From: an uncultured Lactobacillus sp.
GTDB taxonomy: Bacteria > Bacillota > Bacilli > Lactobacillales > Lactobacillaceae
Assembly: GCF_910589175.1 (NCBI RefSeq)
Contig: NZ_CAJURR010000020.1
Span: forward strand, 1 to 44,894
Direction: 5' to 3'
DNA length: 44,894 nt
The translations under genes and the position numbers were made by a program. The notes under the pieces were generated by a model. That model saw only the letters and a list, made by a program, of their open reading frames with translations, was not told the DNA's origin and did no database searches. Positions 17,091 through 28,638 of this stretch are shown here, piece after piece (position 1 is the stretch's first letter; each line of letters opens with the position of its first letter).

Positions 17091-17861
17091 TTAGTCTTTA
17101 ATAGACTTTAATCCTTCACGTTTTCTTCCCATATTGAACCATGGTGAAACGGTAAAGGCTAAAACATCATTAACAACGTAAATTAAGGAGTTAACAGCCA
17201 TTGCTAAAGTTGCATCTCCCTGTGCATAAGTAATGCCCCAAAGAATTAGTTGAAAAATTCCGCTGGCAGTCCACCAGAAATATTGGTTGTTGTATCGTAA
17301 GAAACACATAATACCAGCAGTTAATGAAATTGCAAAACTGATAGCATCGATCCAAGGACGTGGATCATTAGTAAATTTACCGATTAAGTAACCAGATACA
17401 GCGTAAACAACTAATGTACCAACAATAGCAACAATCCATTCTTTAGTACCAAACTTACGTAAGTGGTTTTTAGTATCATCATTCCAAGATCTAACTGAAA
17501 TAATAACTGGTAAGTCTAAAGTTAAAATATAGGCAATTTGTTCAAAAATTGAAAGATAATTCTTAGCAGCTAGTCCTGCATAAATGAAACAAGCTGCTGA
17601 GATTAATCCTAACCATCCATTAATTGCTTTCGTTGCATTAATAGCTAAAACACATAAAGTCCCAAGCAATGTACCAATAAAAGTAATTACTGTTAAAGTA
17701 GTAATCTTGTTTTGAATCAAAATAGCTAATTGGAAGCCAAAAGCAAAAAACCAAAGCATATAATTTTGAACTGGCCAACCGTGTAATTGCTTAAAAAGCC
17801 AAACGAAGTAGTTATCCTTTCTTTCTTTACGATCTTCCTGTAATGATGTGGAATTGTCCAT
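17091..17861 (-). CDS. pnuC: Nicotinamide riboside/NMN-type transporter PnuC
   Basis: A 256-residue membrane protein with seven or eight predicted helices. The conserved SVRSWNDDTKNHLRKFGTKE loop and the late FWWTASGIFQLILWG segment match PnuC facilitators. PnuC proteins import nicotinamide riboside for NAD synthesis. The start has AGAGGAGTTAAGAA upstream. A good promoter and a perfect CACAATATATTGTG palindrome lie in the leader, so control by a repressor or RNA structure is likely. It is a single-gene transcript ended by the hairpin at 17036-17066. Confidence 0.9.
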   Translation of the reverse strand: MDNSTSLQEDRKERKDNYFVWLFKQLHGWPVQNYMLWFFAFGFQLAILIQNKITTLTVITFIGTLLGTLCVLAINATKAINGWLGLISAACFIYAGLAAKNYLSIFEQIAYILTLDLPVIISVRSWNDDTKNHLRKFGTKEWIVAIVGTLVVYAVSGYLIGKFTNDPRPWIDAISFAISLTAGIMCFLRYNNQYFWWTASGIFQLILWGITYAQGDATLAMAVNSLIYVVNDVLAFTVSPWFNMGRKREGLKSIKD

Positions 17862-17892
17862 TTCTTAACTCCTCTTTCTTTATATTAGGTCA

Positions 17893-17906
17893 CACAATAT
17901 ATTGTG
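17893..17906. promoter_or_regulatory. Perfect 14-bp palindrome in the pnuC leader
   Basis: CACAATATATTGTG equals its own reverse complement. It lies about 32 bp upstream of the pnuC start and downstream of a minus-strand promoter (TATACT, then a 16-bp spacer back to TTGTTT). It could be a repressor operator in the transcribed leader; the cognate regulator is unknown. Confidence 0.5.
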
Positions 17907-18287
17907 CCTTATCCGCATTTTTCTCAAAAAAGCATCTGTATCTAGTATAGTAGTTAATAAATTGAAAACAAGAGTTTACAATTTTCGTTAAATATGCGGG
18001 TAAGTGTCATTTAAATTTTGGATAACGCTTTCTTTATCTTAGTAATCATCTTTGCTTAAATTTTTATATATTTTTCTACTCTTATGATTCAATAAAACAC
18101 GTATTTTTTTATCTTTATGTTTAATTTTTTAAGTCGTTTTTTTACCTTTAGCTTGTCTTTTCCCCTACTAGCACCAGACTATTTTCCCTATCTGATCATC
18201 TATTATTTAAATCTGGAGTATAATGTTCTTTTAGAAAGCTAAAATGTTATTTTATTAAAAAACATTCATAATCGAGGAAAGAATACA
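17907..18287. promoter_or_regulatory. Divergent intergenic region between pnuC and the adhesin gene
   Basis: This AT-rich gap carries the pnuC promoter near 17946-17973 (minus: TTGTTT, 16 bp, TATACT). For the adhesin it has TATAAT at 18219-18224 with no convincing -35 box, and the ribosome site GAGGAAAG at 18274-18281. A weak cre-like site (AACGCTTTCT core, two mismatches) lies at 18020-18033. No ORF or RNA gene was recognised in the rest. Confidence 0.4.
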
Positions 18288-21200
18288 ATGGAACATAAAA
18301 ATGATTTATTTTTTATTACTAAACTTAATGGGAAGGAAAAGTTTAGTTTTAGAAAACTTTCAGTTGGATTAGTTACTGTTGCTTTAGGTACAACTTTCTT
18401 TTTAGCAAGTTCTAATACTGCTCAAGCAGCAGATCAAAATAATACTGCTAGTAACCAGAATATTAGCAAGGAACTAACTTCAAATAATTCAGTCGAAACA
18501 ACTCAGAAACAAGAAACTAGTGCTGAAAACAATTCACATAGTAGCGCTCCAAGTACAAAAGATAATAATTCTTCAACACAATCATCTCTCACTTCTAAAA
18601 GTGAAGTGACTGTCCCAACTAATCAAACCAACAATCTTAATGAAGAAACAAATCAGAATGAATCCACAGTAAGCATTACTGGAGCTAAAACTAATGATTC
18701 TCTTATCGCTGGCGTAACTCAAGGTGCCATTAATGTGCATATCAATAATAATTCGACTACACCCCTCACTATTAATCATGGTGAACAAGTTAACGTTTCA
18801 ATTAACGATAAAAATAATCTGTTGCGCTTCGATGTAAATCCAACTAAAACTAGTGAATTTGATATGAATAAAACTGATACAGCTACTAATAAAGAATTCA
18901 CTTTTACTTACACAGGAAATGATGATGGTATTTTATCTGGTTTTGATGCAACTTTTCCATTTAATGCAGATAATACTGCCACTAACAAATATTATGAAAC
19001 ATACGGCACTTACCCTGAGTTTAATCTTCCTGTTACAGTCACCTTACCTAATAAACAATCATTTACTCAAAATCTTCCAATTAAGATTAACCCTTATGAA
19101 GATAAAGTTATCAATGAAGAAATTCTCCATGGCTTTATACTTGGTCCTAAGGTTATCTGGACACCAGGAGAAGATGGCAATCCAGGCGCAAACGGAATTT
19201 ATACAGAATATGGTGCTAACTATACTGGTCCAGAACCTAGTGCAAAAGCTGACATTCCGGTTACCCAACAAAAAGATGCTCGTCTAATGCAATATGCCAT
19301 TGATTGGAACTACGGCTCAGCTACCAATCCAAGTTTAAAGCCACTGCTTAATGTTCTTGCTCATATTAAATTTAGTAGCGGTCAAAGAATTCTTCCATCG
19401 ACTATTAAGGTATTCAAAATCCCTTCCGATATAAAAGTAGTTGCTTCTAATGGACAAAGAATCAGTATTAATGATTATTATTCAAAAATCTCTACGCTTC
19501 CAGAAGATACTAACTTTGAAAACTTTTTAAGAAATTCTATTTCTAATGATGGCAGAGAAATAGTTATTGACCAAAAGGGTAACTTTACTGTTAATGGTGA
19601 AGATTATTCTAAAAATGGGCCTTACTTTATTCAGCTAGATACTCAACTTGATACAAATAAGATTCCTGATTGGATTAACACTCCTAGCTCCGGTCCATCT
19701 ATTAGTACTCCAACTACAAATGAAAACGACTGGAACCCATCTGGTTCTGGTAGTACTGCTAATACTTTTACGCAAACTTATACTAACTTTAAACTAGATC
19801 CTACAGTAGACAGAATTATTAAAATTCGTTTTATTGATGAAAATACTAACCACGAAATTCCAAACAGCGCTAAAAATATAATTACTGCAACTAATAGTTC
19901 AGTTACTAATCCTACAATGGATATTATTAAAGATCTTGAAGAAAGACATTATGTTTTAGATCAAGAAGCAACTGAAGGAAAAAATAGTAGCCATAGTGAA
20001 AATTTAACTAACTATAATCTTGCTACTCAAAACTTTAAGCTTGATAGTTTAAACAACAGCTACAACAGTGAAGAAATCAACGTTAAAAACACCTCACCAA
20101 AGTATTACGTTTATCTTTATCATGACACAAAACCTCAAACCCAAACTAGTTCAGTAACTGAGACTATTAATTATGTCTATGCTAATGGAACCAAAAAAGG
20201 TGAACTAGCTGCTTCGCCATATACTCATACAGTTACTTATACTCGTAATGGTACACAAGATCTTGTTACGAATTATATAGACTGGAATAGCTGGACTCCT
20301 AATTCCACCTTTAACACAGTTAATTCACCAAGTGCCTCCGATTCTGCCTATACTCTAATTGATCCATTAATAGTTCCAGCAATTGGGATAAATATTAATG
20401 ACAATGGAGAAATTACTACTCAAAATAACCTTCCATTATCCTATACTGTTAACTACTACGCTCCCGAAAAGGCTACTCTTCACTTCTACGATGATACCGA
20501 CAAACAAGACTTAACAGCATACTTACTTCAAAATAATCAAACAGCGGTAGTAAATGATATTTATGATAAAGCAGATAACAATTCAACTAAACAAGCAATT
20601 TCATTTGCAGGTGTGGATAAAATTGTGGACTTCTTAAATAGTAAACACTATGTATTTAGTGGAGTTAGTGGAATCGGATCAACTAGTAGTAGTGACTATT
20701 CAAAAATTTCCTATGGGAATTTTGATGACGATGAAACCCAAGACCAAAACTTTGTGCTTCATTTCAAACATGAGACTGAGCCGATTTCAGATACTAAAGA
20801 AGTAACAGAGACAATTCATTATCTGTATGAAGATAATCTACCAGCTGCTAATGACATAAAACATTCAGTTACCTTTACAAAAACTGGTACTAAAGATTTG
20901 GTAACTGGTAAGGAAAACAGTAAATGGTCTGCCCTCCAAACATTTCCTGAAGTAACATCACCAGTAATTCCTGGCTATACTCCAACTCAAAGTAAAATTG
21001 CTCCAATTAGCGTTGACCATACGTCTAATGATATAGATAAAACTGTCATTTATACTGCTAATAAGCAACAAGCTACCCTTAGATTTTATGATGATAGTAG
21101 TAAACAATTTATTGATTTTGCCAAAGATTTAACTGTAACCGGATCAAGCAACAGCCCTATTTTATTCACCATTCCGAAGACTTATGACTTTTCAAATTAT

Positions 21201-22739
21201 AATTTCGTTGCTGTCAACAAAGGTGATAATCCTACTCAAACTACTGGTAGTTTATCGGGTACTACATTAAATGATGTAACTTATGGCAAGTTTGATACAG
21301 ATAATACAACGGATCAATATTTTATTGCTCACTTTACTCATAAGATCAGTCCAGTTAATGAAAATAAATCTATTTCAGAAAAAGCAATTCTATATGCAGG
21401 AAATGGTCCACGAAAAGATAATATTTTTAAGACCTTGAATTTAGGGAATATTAACTTTATTAGAACTGGTCAAAAAGACTTAGTTAATCAGCACATTACT
21501 TGGGATGCTTGGAATATTGAAAATAAAGCACAAAACATTTCTATTCCTGAAATAATTTTCAATGTTTATAAGCTCAACTCACAAAATATTTCACAGCCTT
21601 CTTTAACACTTAAAAAGTTTGAACTTAATGGTCATGAAATTTTACCTATCGAATTCGATAAAAAACAAGACCAAGCTTTAATTACTAATCTTTCAAATAA
21701 CTTTGAATTTTTAATAAAAATACCTTATGTTCTTACCGAAAATATAACTGTAACTTATAAGGATGATACAACTGATGAAGTTTTAGAGAGCCAAGTGTTA
21801 TCCGGCCGACCTGATACTAGTTCTCAATATTCTACTAAGAATACAATAAACAAGTATGTGGCTAAGAATTATTTACTAGTATCCGATCCAACTAACCAAC
21901 AAATAATTTTATTCGATAACACAGAAGATCCAGATGATCAAAATTATGTAGTTCATTTTAAACATCAAATTGAAGAAATAAATAATTCGAAAAAGATTAG
22001 GGAAACAATTAACTATATTTATGATAATGGTAAAGAAGCAGCCCCAAGCTACACTAATTCGATTCAATTTGTTCAATCTGGAGAAGTAGATTTAGTAACT
22101 AATATTAGAAAATTAAATGATTGGACACCAAGTACAAGTAGTTTTTCCGCCATTAAATCACCTCTTATTAATGGCTATACTGCCGATCACAAACAAATTG
22201 ACCAACAATTCATTACTCCAAGTAGTAAGGATTTAGTATTTAACGTAGTTTATACGGCTGAGCCCGTTCAACCTACTAAACCGGTTGAGCCTACCAAGCC
22301 AGTGCAACCTACTAAACCGGTGCAACCTACCAAGCCGGTTGAGCCTACCAAGCCGGTTGAACCTACTAAACCGGTGCAACCTACTAAACCAGTAGAACCT
22401 ACTAAGCCGGTTGAGCCTATTAAGCCGGTGCAACCTACTAAACCCGTTCAACCTACCAAGCCAGTTGAACCTACTAAACTAGTTCAGCCTACTAAACTTA
22501 CTATCTCGACCTCACTCCATAAATCATCTGATAAACTTACTCAACTAACTCATCAATCTTATCAGAATTCTAACGTGAGCCGCCAAAACACTAATAATGG
22601 ATCAGTTCAAAAGAAAAAGATTTTACCTCAAACAGGTACAAAAACAACGGATATAGGTATTCTCGGTTTAACCTTTGCTACTGCAGCCTCTCTACTTGGA
22701 CTTATTAGCGATAAAGTTAACAGAAAAAAACATAATTAA
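18288..22739 (+). CDS. LPXTG-anchored mucin-binding (Mub/MucBP-type) surface adhesin
   Basis: A 1483-residue cell-wall protein. FSFRKLSVG (residues 19-27) is the YSIRK-type signal motif, with cleavage expected after AQA (47). A Ser/Thr/Asn-rich stretch (about 50-130) is followed by a large N-terminal domain (about 140-490). At least four related Mub-like units come next, recognisable by VTETI(N/H)Y(V/L)Y, [12 protein letters not shown] and HFKH motifs. The third unit is degenerate ([17 protein letters not shown]). Thirteen [12 protein letters not shown] hexapeptides span the wall. LPQTG (1446-1450), a hydrophobic segment and a basic tail complete the sortase signal. It probably binds mucus glycans. 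It is monocistronic, with a terminator right after it. Confidence 0.92.
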   Translation: MEHKNDLFFITKLNGKEKFSFRKLSVGLVTVALGTTFFLASSNTAQAADQNNTASNQNISKELTSNNSVETTQKQETSAENNSHSSAPSTKDNNSSTQSSLTSKSEVTVPTNQTNNLNEETNQNESTVSITGAKTNDSLIAGVTQGAINVHINNNSTTPLTINHGEQVNVSINDKNNLLRFDVNPTKTSEFDMNKTDTATNKEFTFTYTGNDDGILSGFDATFPFNADNTATNKYYETYGTYPEFNLPVTVTLPNKQSFTQNLPIKINPYEDKVINEEILHGFILGPKVIWTPGEDGNPGANGIYTEYGANYTGPEPSAKADIPVTQQKDARLMQYAIDWNYGSATNPSLKPLLNVLAHIKFSSGQRILPSTIKVFKIPSDIKVVASNGQRISINDYYSKISTLPEDTNFENFLRNSISNDGREIVIDQKGNFTVNGEDYSKNGPYFIQLDTQLDTNKIPDWINTPSSGPSISTPTTNENDWNPSGSGSTANTFTQTYTNFKLDPTVDRIIKIRFIDENTNHEIPNSAKNIITATNSSVTNPTMDIIKDLEERHYVLDQEATEGKNSSHSENLTNYNLATQNFKLDSLNNSYNSEEINVKNTSPKYYVYLYHDTKPQTQTSSVTETINYVYANGTKKGELAASPYTHTVTYTRNGTQDLVTNYIDWNSWTPNSTFNTVNSPSASDSAYTLIDPLIVPAIGININDNGEITTQNNLPLSYTVNYYAPEKATLHFYDDTDKQDLTAYLLQNNQTAVVNDIYDKADNNSTKQAISFAGVDKIVDFLNSKHYVFSGVSGIGSTSSSDYSKISYGNFDDDETQDQNFVLHFKHETEPISDTKEVTETIHYLYEDNLPAANDIKHSVTFTKTGTKDLVTGKENSKWSALQTFPEVTSPVIPGYTPTQSKIAPISVDHTSNDIDKTVIYTANKQQATLRFYDDSSKQFIDFAKDLTVTGSSNSPILFTIPKTYDFSNYNFVAVNKGDNPTQTTGSLSGTTLNDVTYGKFDTDNTTDQYFIAHFTHKISPVNENKSISEKAILYAGNGPRKDNIFKTLNLGNINFIRTGQKDLVNQHITWDAWNIENKAQNISIPEIIFNVYKLNSQNISQPSLTLKKFELNGHEILPIEFDKKQDQALITNLSNNFEFLIKIPYVLTENITVTYKDDTTDEVLESQVLSGRPDTSSQYSTKNTINKYVAKNYLLVSDPTNQQIILFDNTEDPDDQNYVVHFKHQIEEINNSKKIRETINYIYDNGKEAAPSYTNSIQFVQSGEVDLVTNIRKLNDWTPSTSSFSAIKSPLINGYTADHKQIDQQFITPSSKDLVFNVVYTAEPVQPTKPVEPTKPVQPTKPVQPTKPVEPTKPVEPTKPVQPTKPVEPTKPVEPIKPVQPTKPVQPTKPVEPTKLVQPTKLTISTSLHKSSDKLTQLTHQSYQNSNVSRQNTNNGSVQKKKILPQTGTKTTDIGILGLTFATAASLLGLISDKVNRKKHN
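22266..22499 (+). repeat. Thirteen tandem 18-bp repeats encoding (V-E/Q-P-T-K-P)
   Basis: 234 bp of in-frame 18-bp units inside the adhesin gene encode VQPTKP or VEPTKP, with late variants ending KL and one VEPIKP. The units differ mainly by GTT/GTG/GTA and GAG/GAA/CAA/CAG codons, which is a mosaic pattern. The encoded Pro-rich rod probably crosses the cell wall. Unit number could change by recombination or slippage without loss of frame. Confidence 0.9.
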
Positions 22740-22746
22740 TTATCTT

Positions 22747-22778
22747 AAAAAACGTTAGATTAATTTCTAACGTTTTTT
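22747..22778 (+). terminator. Intrinsic terminator of the adhesin gene
   Basis: AACGTTAGA and TCTAACGTT pair around a 6-nt loop, followed by a T run, directly after the adhesin stop codon. Confidence 0.8.
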
Positions 22779-22861
22779 TCTATAGGCATTTTTCTAGCAT
22801 TGCTATTTCTACTTTCGATATAATTTTTAATTAATAAGTATTTTTTGAAAGGAGATCAACC

Positions 22862-23236
22862 ATGATTAAAGAATTCAAAGAATTTATTTCTCGTGGTAAC
22901 ATGATGGATTTAGCTGTCGGGGTTATTATCGGGGCTGCTTTTACGGCAATTGTAAATTCTTTAGTCAAAGATTTAATTAATCCTCTAATTGGATTATTTA
23001 TTGGAAAAATTGACCTTTCCAACTTAAAATTCACTATTGGTGAAGCTACATTTAAATACGGTAGTTTCTTAAATGCTGTTATTAACTTCTTAATTATTGC
23101 TCTAGTTGTCTTCTTCTTAATTAAATTAGTTAACAAAATTACACCTAAAAAAGAAGCTGAAGAAGATCCTGCACCAACTAACGAAGAAATATATCTTCGC
23201 CAAATTCGTGACTTATTGCAAGAAAAGAATAAGTAA
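22862..23236 (+). CDS. mscL: Large-conductance mechanosensitive channel MscL
   Basis: A 124-residue two-helix membrane channel that opens under membrane tension to release solutes on hypo-osmotic shock. The N-terminal amphipathic helix and first pore helix are conserved as [20 protein letters not shown]. The second helix is at about residues 78-98 ([18 protein letters not shown] region), and the charged C-terminal bundle ends [14 protein letters not shown]. GAAAGGAG precedes the ATG. It is monocistronic between two terminators. Confidence 0.95.
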   Translation: MIKEFKEFISRGNMMDLAVGVIIGAAFTAIVNSLVKDLINPLIGLFIGKIDLSNLKFTIGEATFKYGSFLNAVINFLIIALVVFFLIKLVNKITPKKEAEEDPAPTNEEIYLRQIRDLLQEKNK

Positions 23237-23268
23237 CTCAATATTTTTATCATCTAAATATATAAGAA

Positions 23269-23318
23269 AAAGCACCTATGGCTTCTTATTTATCAATTGA
23301 AGTCATAGGTGCCTTTTT
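23269..23318. terminator. Bidirectional intrinsic terminator
   Basis: AGCACCTATGGCTTC and GAAGTCATAGGTGC pair over about 14 bp, with A-rich and T-rich flanks. It ends mscL on the plus strand and the alpha-glucoside PTS operon on the minus strand. Confidence 0.78.
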
Positions 23319-23332
23319 ATATCAAGATAGAC

Positions 23333-23824
23333 CTAACTTTTCTTAAAATTAATTGTTTGTACTTTGTCACCCGACTTAATAGATCCTTTTTGAACGGGGG
23401 AGATTGAATCAATTAAGTCCATATTAGTATAAACAACAATTACTGAATCATCACGACCACTGTCAGTAATCTGTTTTAAATCCATAGTTCCAAGTATTTG
23501 ACCGACTGTCACATGATCACCTTTTTGAATTCTCATTTCAAAAGGTGCTCCTTCTAATTCAACGGTATCAATACCTAAGTGTACTAGAATCTCTAAACCT
23601 TCTTTAGTTTTAATTCCAATGGCATGCTTTGTAGGGAATAAAGTGGATATATCACCTTCCACAGGTGAATGAACTTCTCCACTAGTAGGCTTAATAGCAT
23701 AACCATCACCTAACATTTTAGTAGAAAAAACATCATCTTTTACATCAGTAATAGGTATTAGTTCACCATCAACAGCGGCCTCTACTTCTAGTCCTTTATT
23801 TTTCTTCTTAAAAAAATCAAACAT
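23333..23824 (-). CDS. PTS EIIA, glucose/sucrose (Crr) family
   Basis: A 163-residue soluble phosphocarrier. The phosphorylated His is His82 in ILVHLGIDTVEL, and a second conserved His is His67 (FPTKHAIGIKT). It receives phosphate from HPr and passes it to an EIIB domain. It is the last gene of the operon whose EIICB (25210-27096) lacks an EIIA domain, so it is the natural partner. It starts 4 bp after the small membrane-protein gene. Confidence 0.92.
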   Translation of the reverse strand: MFDFFKKKNKGLEVEAAVDGELIPITDVKDDVFSTKMLGDGYAIKPTSGEVHSPVEGDISTLFPTKHAIGIKTKEGLEILVHLGIDTVELEGAPFEMRIQKGDHVTVGQILGTMDLKQITDSGRDDSVIVVYTNMDLIDSISPVQKGSIKSGDKVQTINFKKS

Positions 23825-23828
23825 TTTC

Positions 23829-24338
23829 CTAACCTCTTAAACCCTTTAATCCAATCAACCCTAGCAAAAGGATGCAAAAAATATACAAAATAGTACTGAC
23901 AAGAATAGTAGCCTTAAAATATGACACAGTAACATTATTATTTTTTTTGCCTTGTAAAGCGCGTAGTCCGAAAAGACATAATAATGAACAGATAATATTA
24001 CCCACAAATATTTGACAAAAGAATTGCCACACATAAAAAGTCTTTAATTCTTTTATATTGCTAACTAATTTATTTCTATTTATCCAGCAATAATACCCTA
24101 AGAGAAAATCAGTAATAGCAACAATTACAGAAATAGCTACTGCTGGCTGATTGTGCATCATATCTGCTAAACTTGCTTTTTCCATCACTATTCTAAACTC
24201 AAGAAGAGCCCAATAAAGTAGTGGAGCAAAAAATAAAATAATTGAGTACCATTTTAAAATAGAACGAGTATTTAAGTGCAAACGTTCCATAATCTGATCA
24301 CAAAAATCAGCTACTTTATTCTTCGTCGTAGTCCACAT
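23829..24338 (-). CDS. Uncharacterised four-helix membrane protein in the alpha-glucoside PTS operon
   Basis: A 169-residue protein I do not recognise. About four hydrophobic segments are predicted, near residues 28-46, 64-84, 104-124 and 142-165, with a short soluble N-terminus (NKVADFCDQIMERLHL). It overlaps the 3' end of the RpiR gene by 23 bp and is followed after 4 bp by the EIIA gene. Tight placement inside a sugar PTS operon suggests a role in alpha-glucoside uptake or its regulation, but nothing in the sequence shows which. Confidence 0.6.
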   Translation of the reverse strand: MWTTTKNKVADFCDQIMERLHLNTRSILKWYSIILFFAPLLYWALLEFRIVMEKASLADMMHNQPAVAISVIVAITDFLLGYYCWINRNKLVSNIKELKTFYVWQFFCQIFVGNIICSLLCLFGLRALQGKKNNNVTVSYFKATILVSTILYIFCILLLGLIGLKGLRG

Positions 24339-25125
24339 AGTCTATTCCTCTCTTTTGCATCTTCCACTGACAGTAGTTAACAATTAAAAGATCAATGAAG
24401 GTATAGGCTGGACTAAAGGTGTCATTAGCAGACTCTTCTCCCCCCCCAAAAACTTTTTGGAATTTCAAGGTACGAAAGAAGAAACTATAATCTACTAGCG
24501 ATACTAACTGTGTTGGTTTTAAAGTAGTAAATGATACCATCGTTATTTTGTTATTTAGGAGCTTTATCTTACTGATTTCATCGCGAATTTGAATGTTATC
24601 TCCGCTATAAGAAATTATAAATAACATATCTCCTGTTACAGCTCGCCGACTTACAATTCTTAATTCTTCAATTGCAGATGGCAGAATTACAGCTCTTTTC
24701 CCAATCATAAATAATTCATGAGCTAAATATTTTGCTATTAATTCTTGAGACCATCCAGTTGAATATAAATAAATTGTATTCGCACCTTCAATATCAGAAA
24801 AAATCTTTTCTAAATCTAATGTGTTATAGTACTTTAGCACCTCTTGATTTGCATTCTCTACTTCAGTTGCAATATCAATAGTATTCATTTTCTTTTCATG
24901 ACTTAAATCCGATAATTCAAATCGTAATTCACTATATCCAGATAAACCAATTTTTTTACATAATCTAAAAATTGATGATTCTGATACATATAGTTTTTGA
25001 GCCAATTTTGATAAACTCAAGTGACTGCATAGGGTAGGATTTGAAAACAAAAATCTAATAATTTCTTTTTCAGATTCACTTAACTCGCCACTTTTTTCCC
25101 AGACACGTCGTTTCAAGTTAGCCAT
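24316..25125 (-). CDS. RpiR-family transcriptional regulator (SIS domain)
   Basis: A 269-residue regulator. The N-terminal helix-turn-helix spans about residues 20-65 (HLSLSKLAQKLYVSESSIFR is the recognition region). A SIS domain (about 100-240; IYLYSTGWSQELIAKYL, LFIISYSGDN) binds phosphosugars in this family. The ATG at 25125 has AGAGGA 8-9 bp upstream; the in-frame ATG at 25131 is too close to it. Placement between the EIICB and EIIA genes implies control of the alpha-glucoside operon, with an inducer such as maltose-6-phosphate (inference). Confidence 0.87.
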   Translation of the reverse strand: MANLKRRVWEKSGELSESEKEIIRFLFSNPTLCSHLSLSKLAQKLYVSESSIFRLCKKIGLSGYSELRFELSDLSHEKKMNTIDIATEVENANQEVLKYYNTLDLEKIFSDIEGANTIYLYSTGWSQELIAKYLAHELFMIGKRAVILPSAIEELRIVSRRAVTGDMLFIISYSGDNIQIRDEISKIKLLNNKITMVSFTTLKPTQLVSLVDYSFFFRTLKFQKVFGGGEESANDTFSPAYTFIDLLIVNYCQWKMQKRGIDYVDYDEE

Positions 25126-25144
25126 TATCATGTTCCTCTACTAA

Positions 25145-25158
25145 TGTAAGCGTTATGT
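25145..25158. promoter_or_regulatory. cre-like site upstream of the RpiR gene
   Basis: TGTAAGCGTTATGT matches the CcpA consensus TGWAARCGYTWNCW at 13 of 14 positions. It sits in the 84-bp gap between the EIICB and RpiR genes, suggesting carbon-catabolite control of an internal promoter. Confidence 0.5.
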
Positions 25159-25209
25159 AATTACACTAGTAGCATAACATAATAATAAGCTTATCAGCGC
25201 ATGGAAATA

Positions 25210-27096
25210 CTACATATTTTCCTTCATCTTATCAATAATATTCTCTGCATTTAAGCCAATAACAATATCAATTTCGTTATCTTTATGAGTAATATCATGT
25301 GCTCCAAGATCTTTGAATTGTTTGCTATCAGCCACTTTAGAAGGATCGTATACTACAACTCTAATTCTAGTTGAGCAAGGTGTTAACTTCTTAATATTGT
25401 CACGTCCACCTAGTAAGTCAATGAAACCAATTGCTTGTTCAACTTCTGGATCTTGTTCTTGACTTACTTTGGCATCATGACCAGCATTTTCCATCAAGCT
25501 CTGCATTCTTTCCAAAACTTGAGCAACATCAAGACCAACAATAACTTGAATAGCTTTTCCATGGTGAACTACATTAACAGCTTTATTAGCCTTAAATTGT
25601 GCATCAGAACCTAATTTTTCTGGATCTTTAACCGTTACACGTAAACGTGTAGCACAAGATGATAGTTCTTCAATGTTATTTGGACCACCTAATAGATCTA
25701 AGTAAGCCTGAGCTCTGGCAATATAAGGGTCATTAGCATCAACACCAGTTGCTTGTTGAGCAGCTTTTTGTTGAGCCATCTTTTCTTTATATTCTTTCTT
25801 ATTGATTAATTTAACATCTTCATCATCAGCTTCACGACCTGGGGTTACATAGTTAAATTTTTCAATCATTATCTTAAAAATAAAGTAAGTAATAAAACCA
25901 AATACAATCCCAACAATGAATTGCATTACATAAATGTGCCAGTGATGTGCCCAAAGTGGAAGCCAATTCATTGAAGCAATACCAATTGCACCATCTGACA
26001 TAAGTCCTCTTAAACCGAAACACCACATAACCGTATTCATAGTAGCAGCCATAACTGAATATACAATCCAAAGTACTGGAGCCGCGAATAAATAAGTAAA
26101 GTCAATTGGTTCAGTGATACCAGCAAAAACAGAAGTTAAGGCTGCTGGGATAAGTAACGCTGAAGTCTGTTTCTTTTTATTTTTCTTGGCAGTTGCATAG
26201 AATGCCCAGCAAATAAATGGTACTAAGAAAACTTTTTCGTTACCGTAAAGTTGGAATCCTTCTACAGACGCAATTTGTGATAAAGGTTTTGTACTTGCAG
26301 CATATTCAGTCAGGTGCTTTAACCAATATGGTTGAAGACCTCCAGCAACAACAGCTGGTCCAAATTGGAACGGAATATATACCAAGTGATGAAGCCCAGT
26401 AGGAATTAATACACGGTTCAAGAATGAGTAAATCCAAATACCAACAAATCCACTACTTACAATAAATTGTTGCATACTGTTAATACCTAACTGTACTTTA
26501 GGCCAAATTAAACAAGTTAAAAATGCAACTGGAATCATTACAAAGAATCCTAAGAAGTAAACATACGTTGACCCCTGGAAAGTTCCAAGCCATTCTGGCA
26601 ATTTTTTATCAAAGTAATGATTATGTAAATAAACAACAATACCAGCAATAATTAAAGAGAAAACAATGTTAGTATCTAAAGTCTTGATACCAGCAATTTC
26701 AGTTAAACCACCATTAGTGGCATTAGCAGTAATTTGAATCTTATTAAAGTTTGGTACACCAAAGAACGCACCCCAGTGACTCAACATAGCTCCAACGAAA
26801 TAGTTAAAAGTTAAGTAAGTAATGAGGGCTTCCATTGCGGCACGACCTCTTGATTTGTTAGCTAAACCAATAGGTAATCCAACCACAAAAAGCAAACATT
26901 CTTGATTAAAAACTGTCCAACCACCGGCAGAAATAGTGTCCCATACTTTATACCACCCAGTTGTAGGATTAGCTAAGGAGCCAAAAAGTGTTGCATTATT
27001 AAATAGACTTCCTAAAGCCACCACAATACCGGCAAATGAGAAAAGCAAGACAGGTACGAACATAGCCGCCCCAAATCTTTGTAGTTTCTGCATCAT
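25210..27096 (-). CDS. glvC: Alpha-glucoside PTS EIICB with duplicated EIIB domain
   Basis: A 628-residue permease. Residues of about 1-420 form the EIIC membrane domain of the glucose/maltose family (SAGGWTVFNQECLLFVVGLP, NRVLIPTGLHHLVYIPFQFG, FAGITEPIDFTYLF). Two EIIB domains follow, each with its phosphorylation site: Cys481 in SSCATRLRV and Cys574 in TPCSTRIRV. Both start with the same AQAYLDLLGG or AIGFIDLLGG lead-in. GlvC/MalP-type proteins normally have one EIIB. With glvA upstream it should import and phosphorylate maltose or related alpha-glucosides, using the free EIIA encoded at 23333-23824. Confidence 0.88.
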   Translation of the reverse strand: MMQKLQRFGAAMFVPVLLFSFAGIVVALGSLFNNATLFGSLANPTTGWYKVWDTISAGGWTVFNQECLLFVVGLPIGLANKSRGRAAMEALITYLTFNYFVGAMLSHWGAFFGVPNFNKIQITANATNGGLTEIAGIKTLDTNIVFSLIIAGIVVYLHNHYFDKKLPEWLGTFQGSTYVYFLGFFVMIPVAFLTCLIWPKVQLGINSMQQFIVSSGFVGIWIYSFLNRVLIPTGLHHLVYIPFQFGPAVVAGGLQPYWLKHLTEYAASTKPLSQIASVEGFQLYGNEKVFLVPFICWAFYATAKKNKKKQTSALLIPAALTSVFAGITEPIDFTYLFAAPVLWIVYSVMAATMNTVMWCFGLRGLMSDGAIGIASMNWLPLWAHHWHIYVMQFIVGIVFGFITYFIFKIMIEKFNYVTPGREADDEDVKLINKKEYKEKMAQQKAAQQATGVDANDPYIARAQAYLDLLGGPNNIEELSSCATRLRVTVKDPEKLGSDAQFKANKAVNVVHHGKAIQVIVGLDVAQVLERMQSLMENAGHDAKVSQEQDPEVEQAIGFIDLLGGRDNIKKLTPCSTRIRVVVYDPSKVADSKQFKDLGAHDITHKDNEIDIVIGLNAENIIDKMKENM

Positions 27097-27117
27097 AATT
27101 CATTCACCTCACAAAAA

Positions 27118-27154
27118 GAAGGACTTATTAAACTACCAGATTAACAAGTCCTCC
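27118..27154 (-). terminator. Intercistronic hairpin between glvA and glvC
   Basis: On the minus strand GGACTTGTTAA pairs with TTAATAAGTCC (11 bp, one G-T), followed by TTCTTTTT. It may act as a partial terminator or mRNA stabiliser, setting the ratio of glvA to the PTS genes. Confidence 0.5.
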
Positions 27155-27181
27155 TTTAATAAATTTCTATCTATTAAGTTT

Positions 27182-28615
<1,434 letters not shown>

Positions 28616-28638
28616 TTATACCGCTATTTTCCAGTTTA

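Noticed and set aside
18020..18033. cre site in the pnuC/adhesin gap
   Set aside because: Two mismatches to the consensus and no clear promoter overlap. It is mentioned only as weak within the intergenic entry.
22233..22451. Antisense ORF across the adhesin Pro repeats
   Set aside because: It is a by-product of the 18-bp repeat periodicity, with monotonous RLxRLxRF sequence and no ribosome site.
22831..23253. Long ORF antisense to mscL
   Set aside because: The plus-strand MscL match is unambiguous and its ribosome site and terminator fit. The antisense frame shows no family features.
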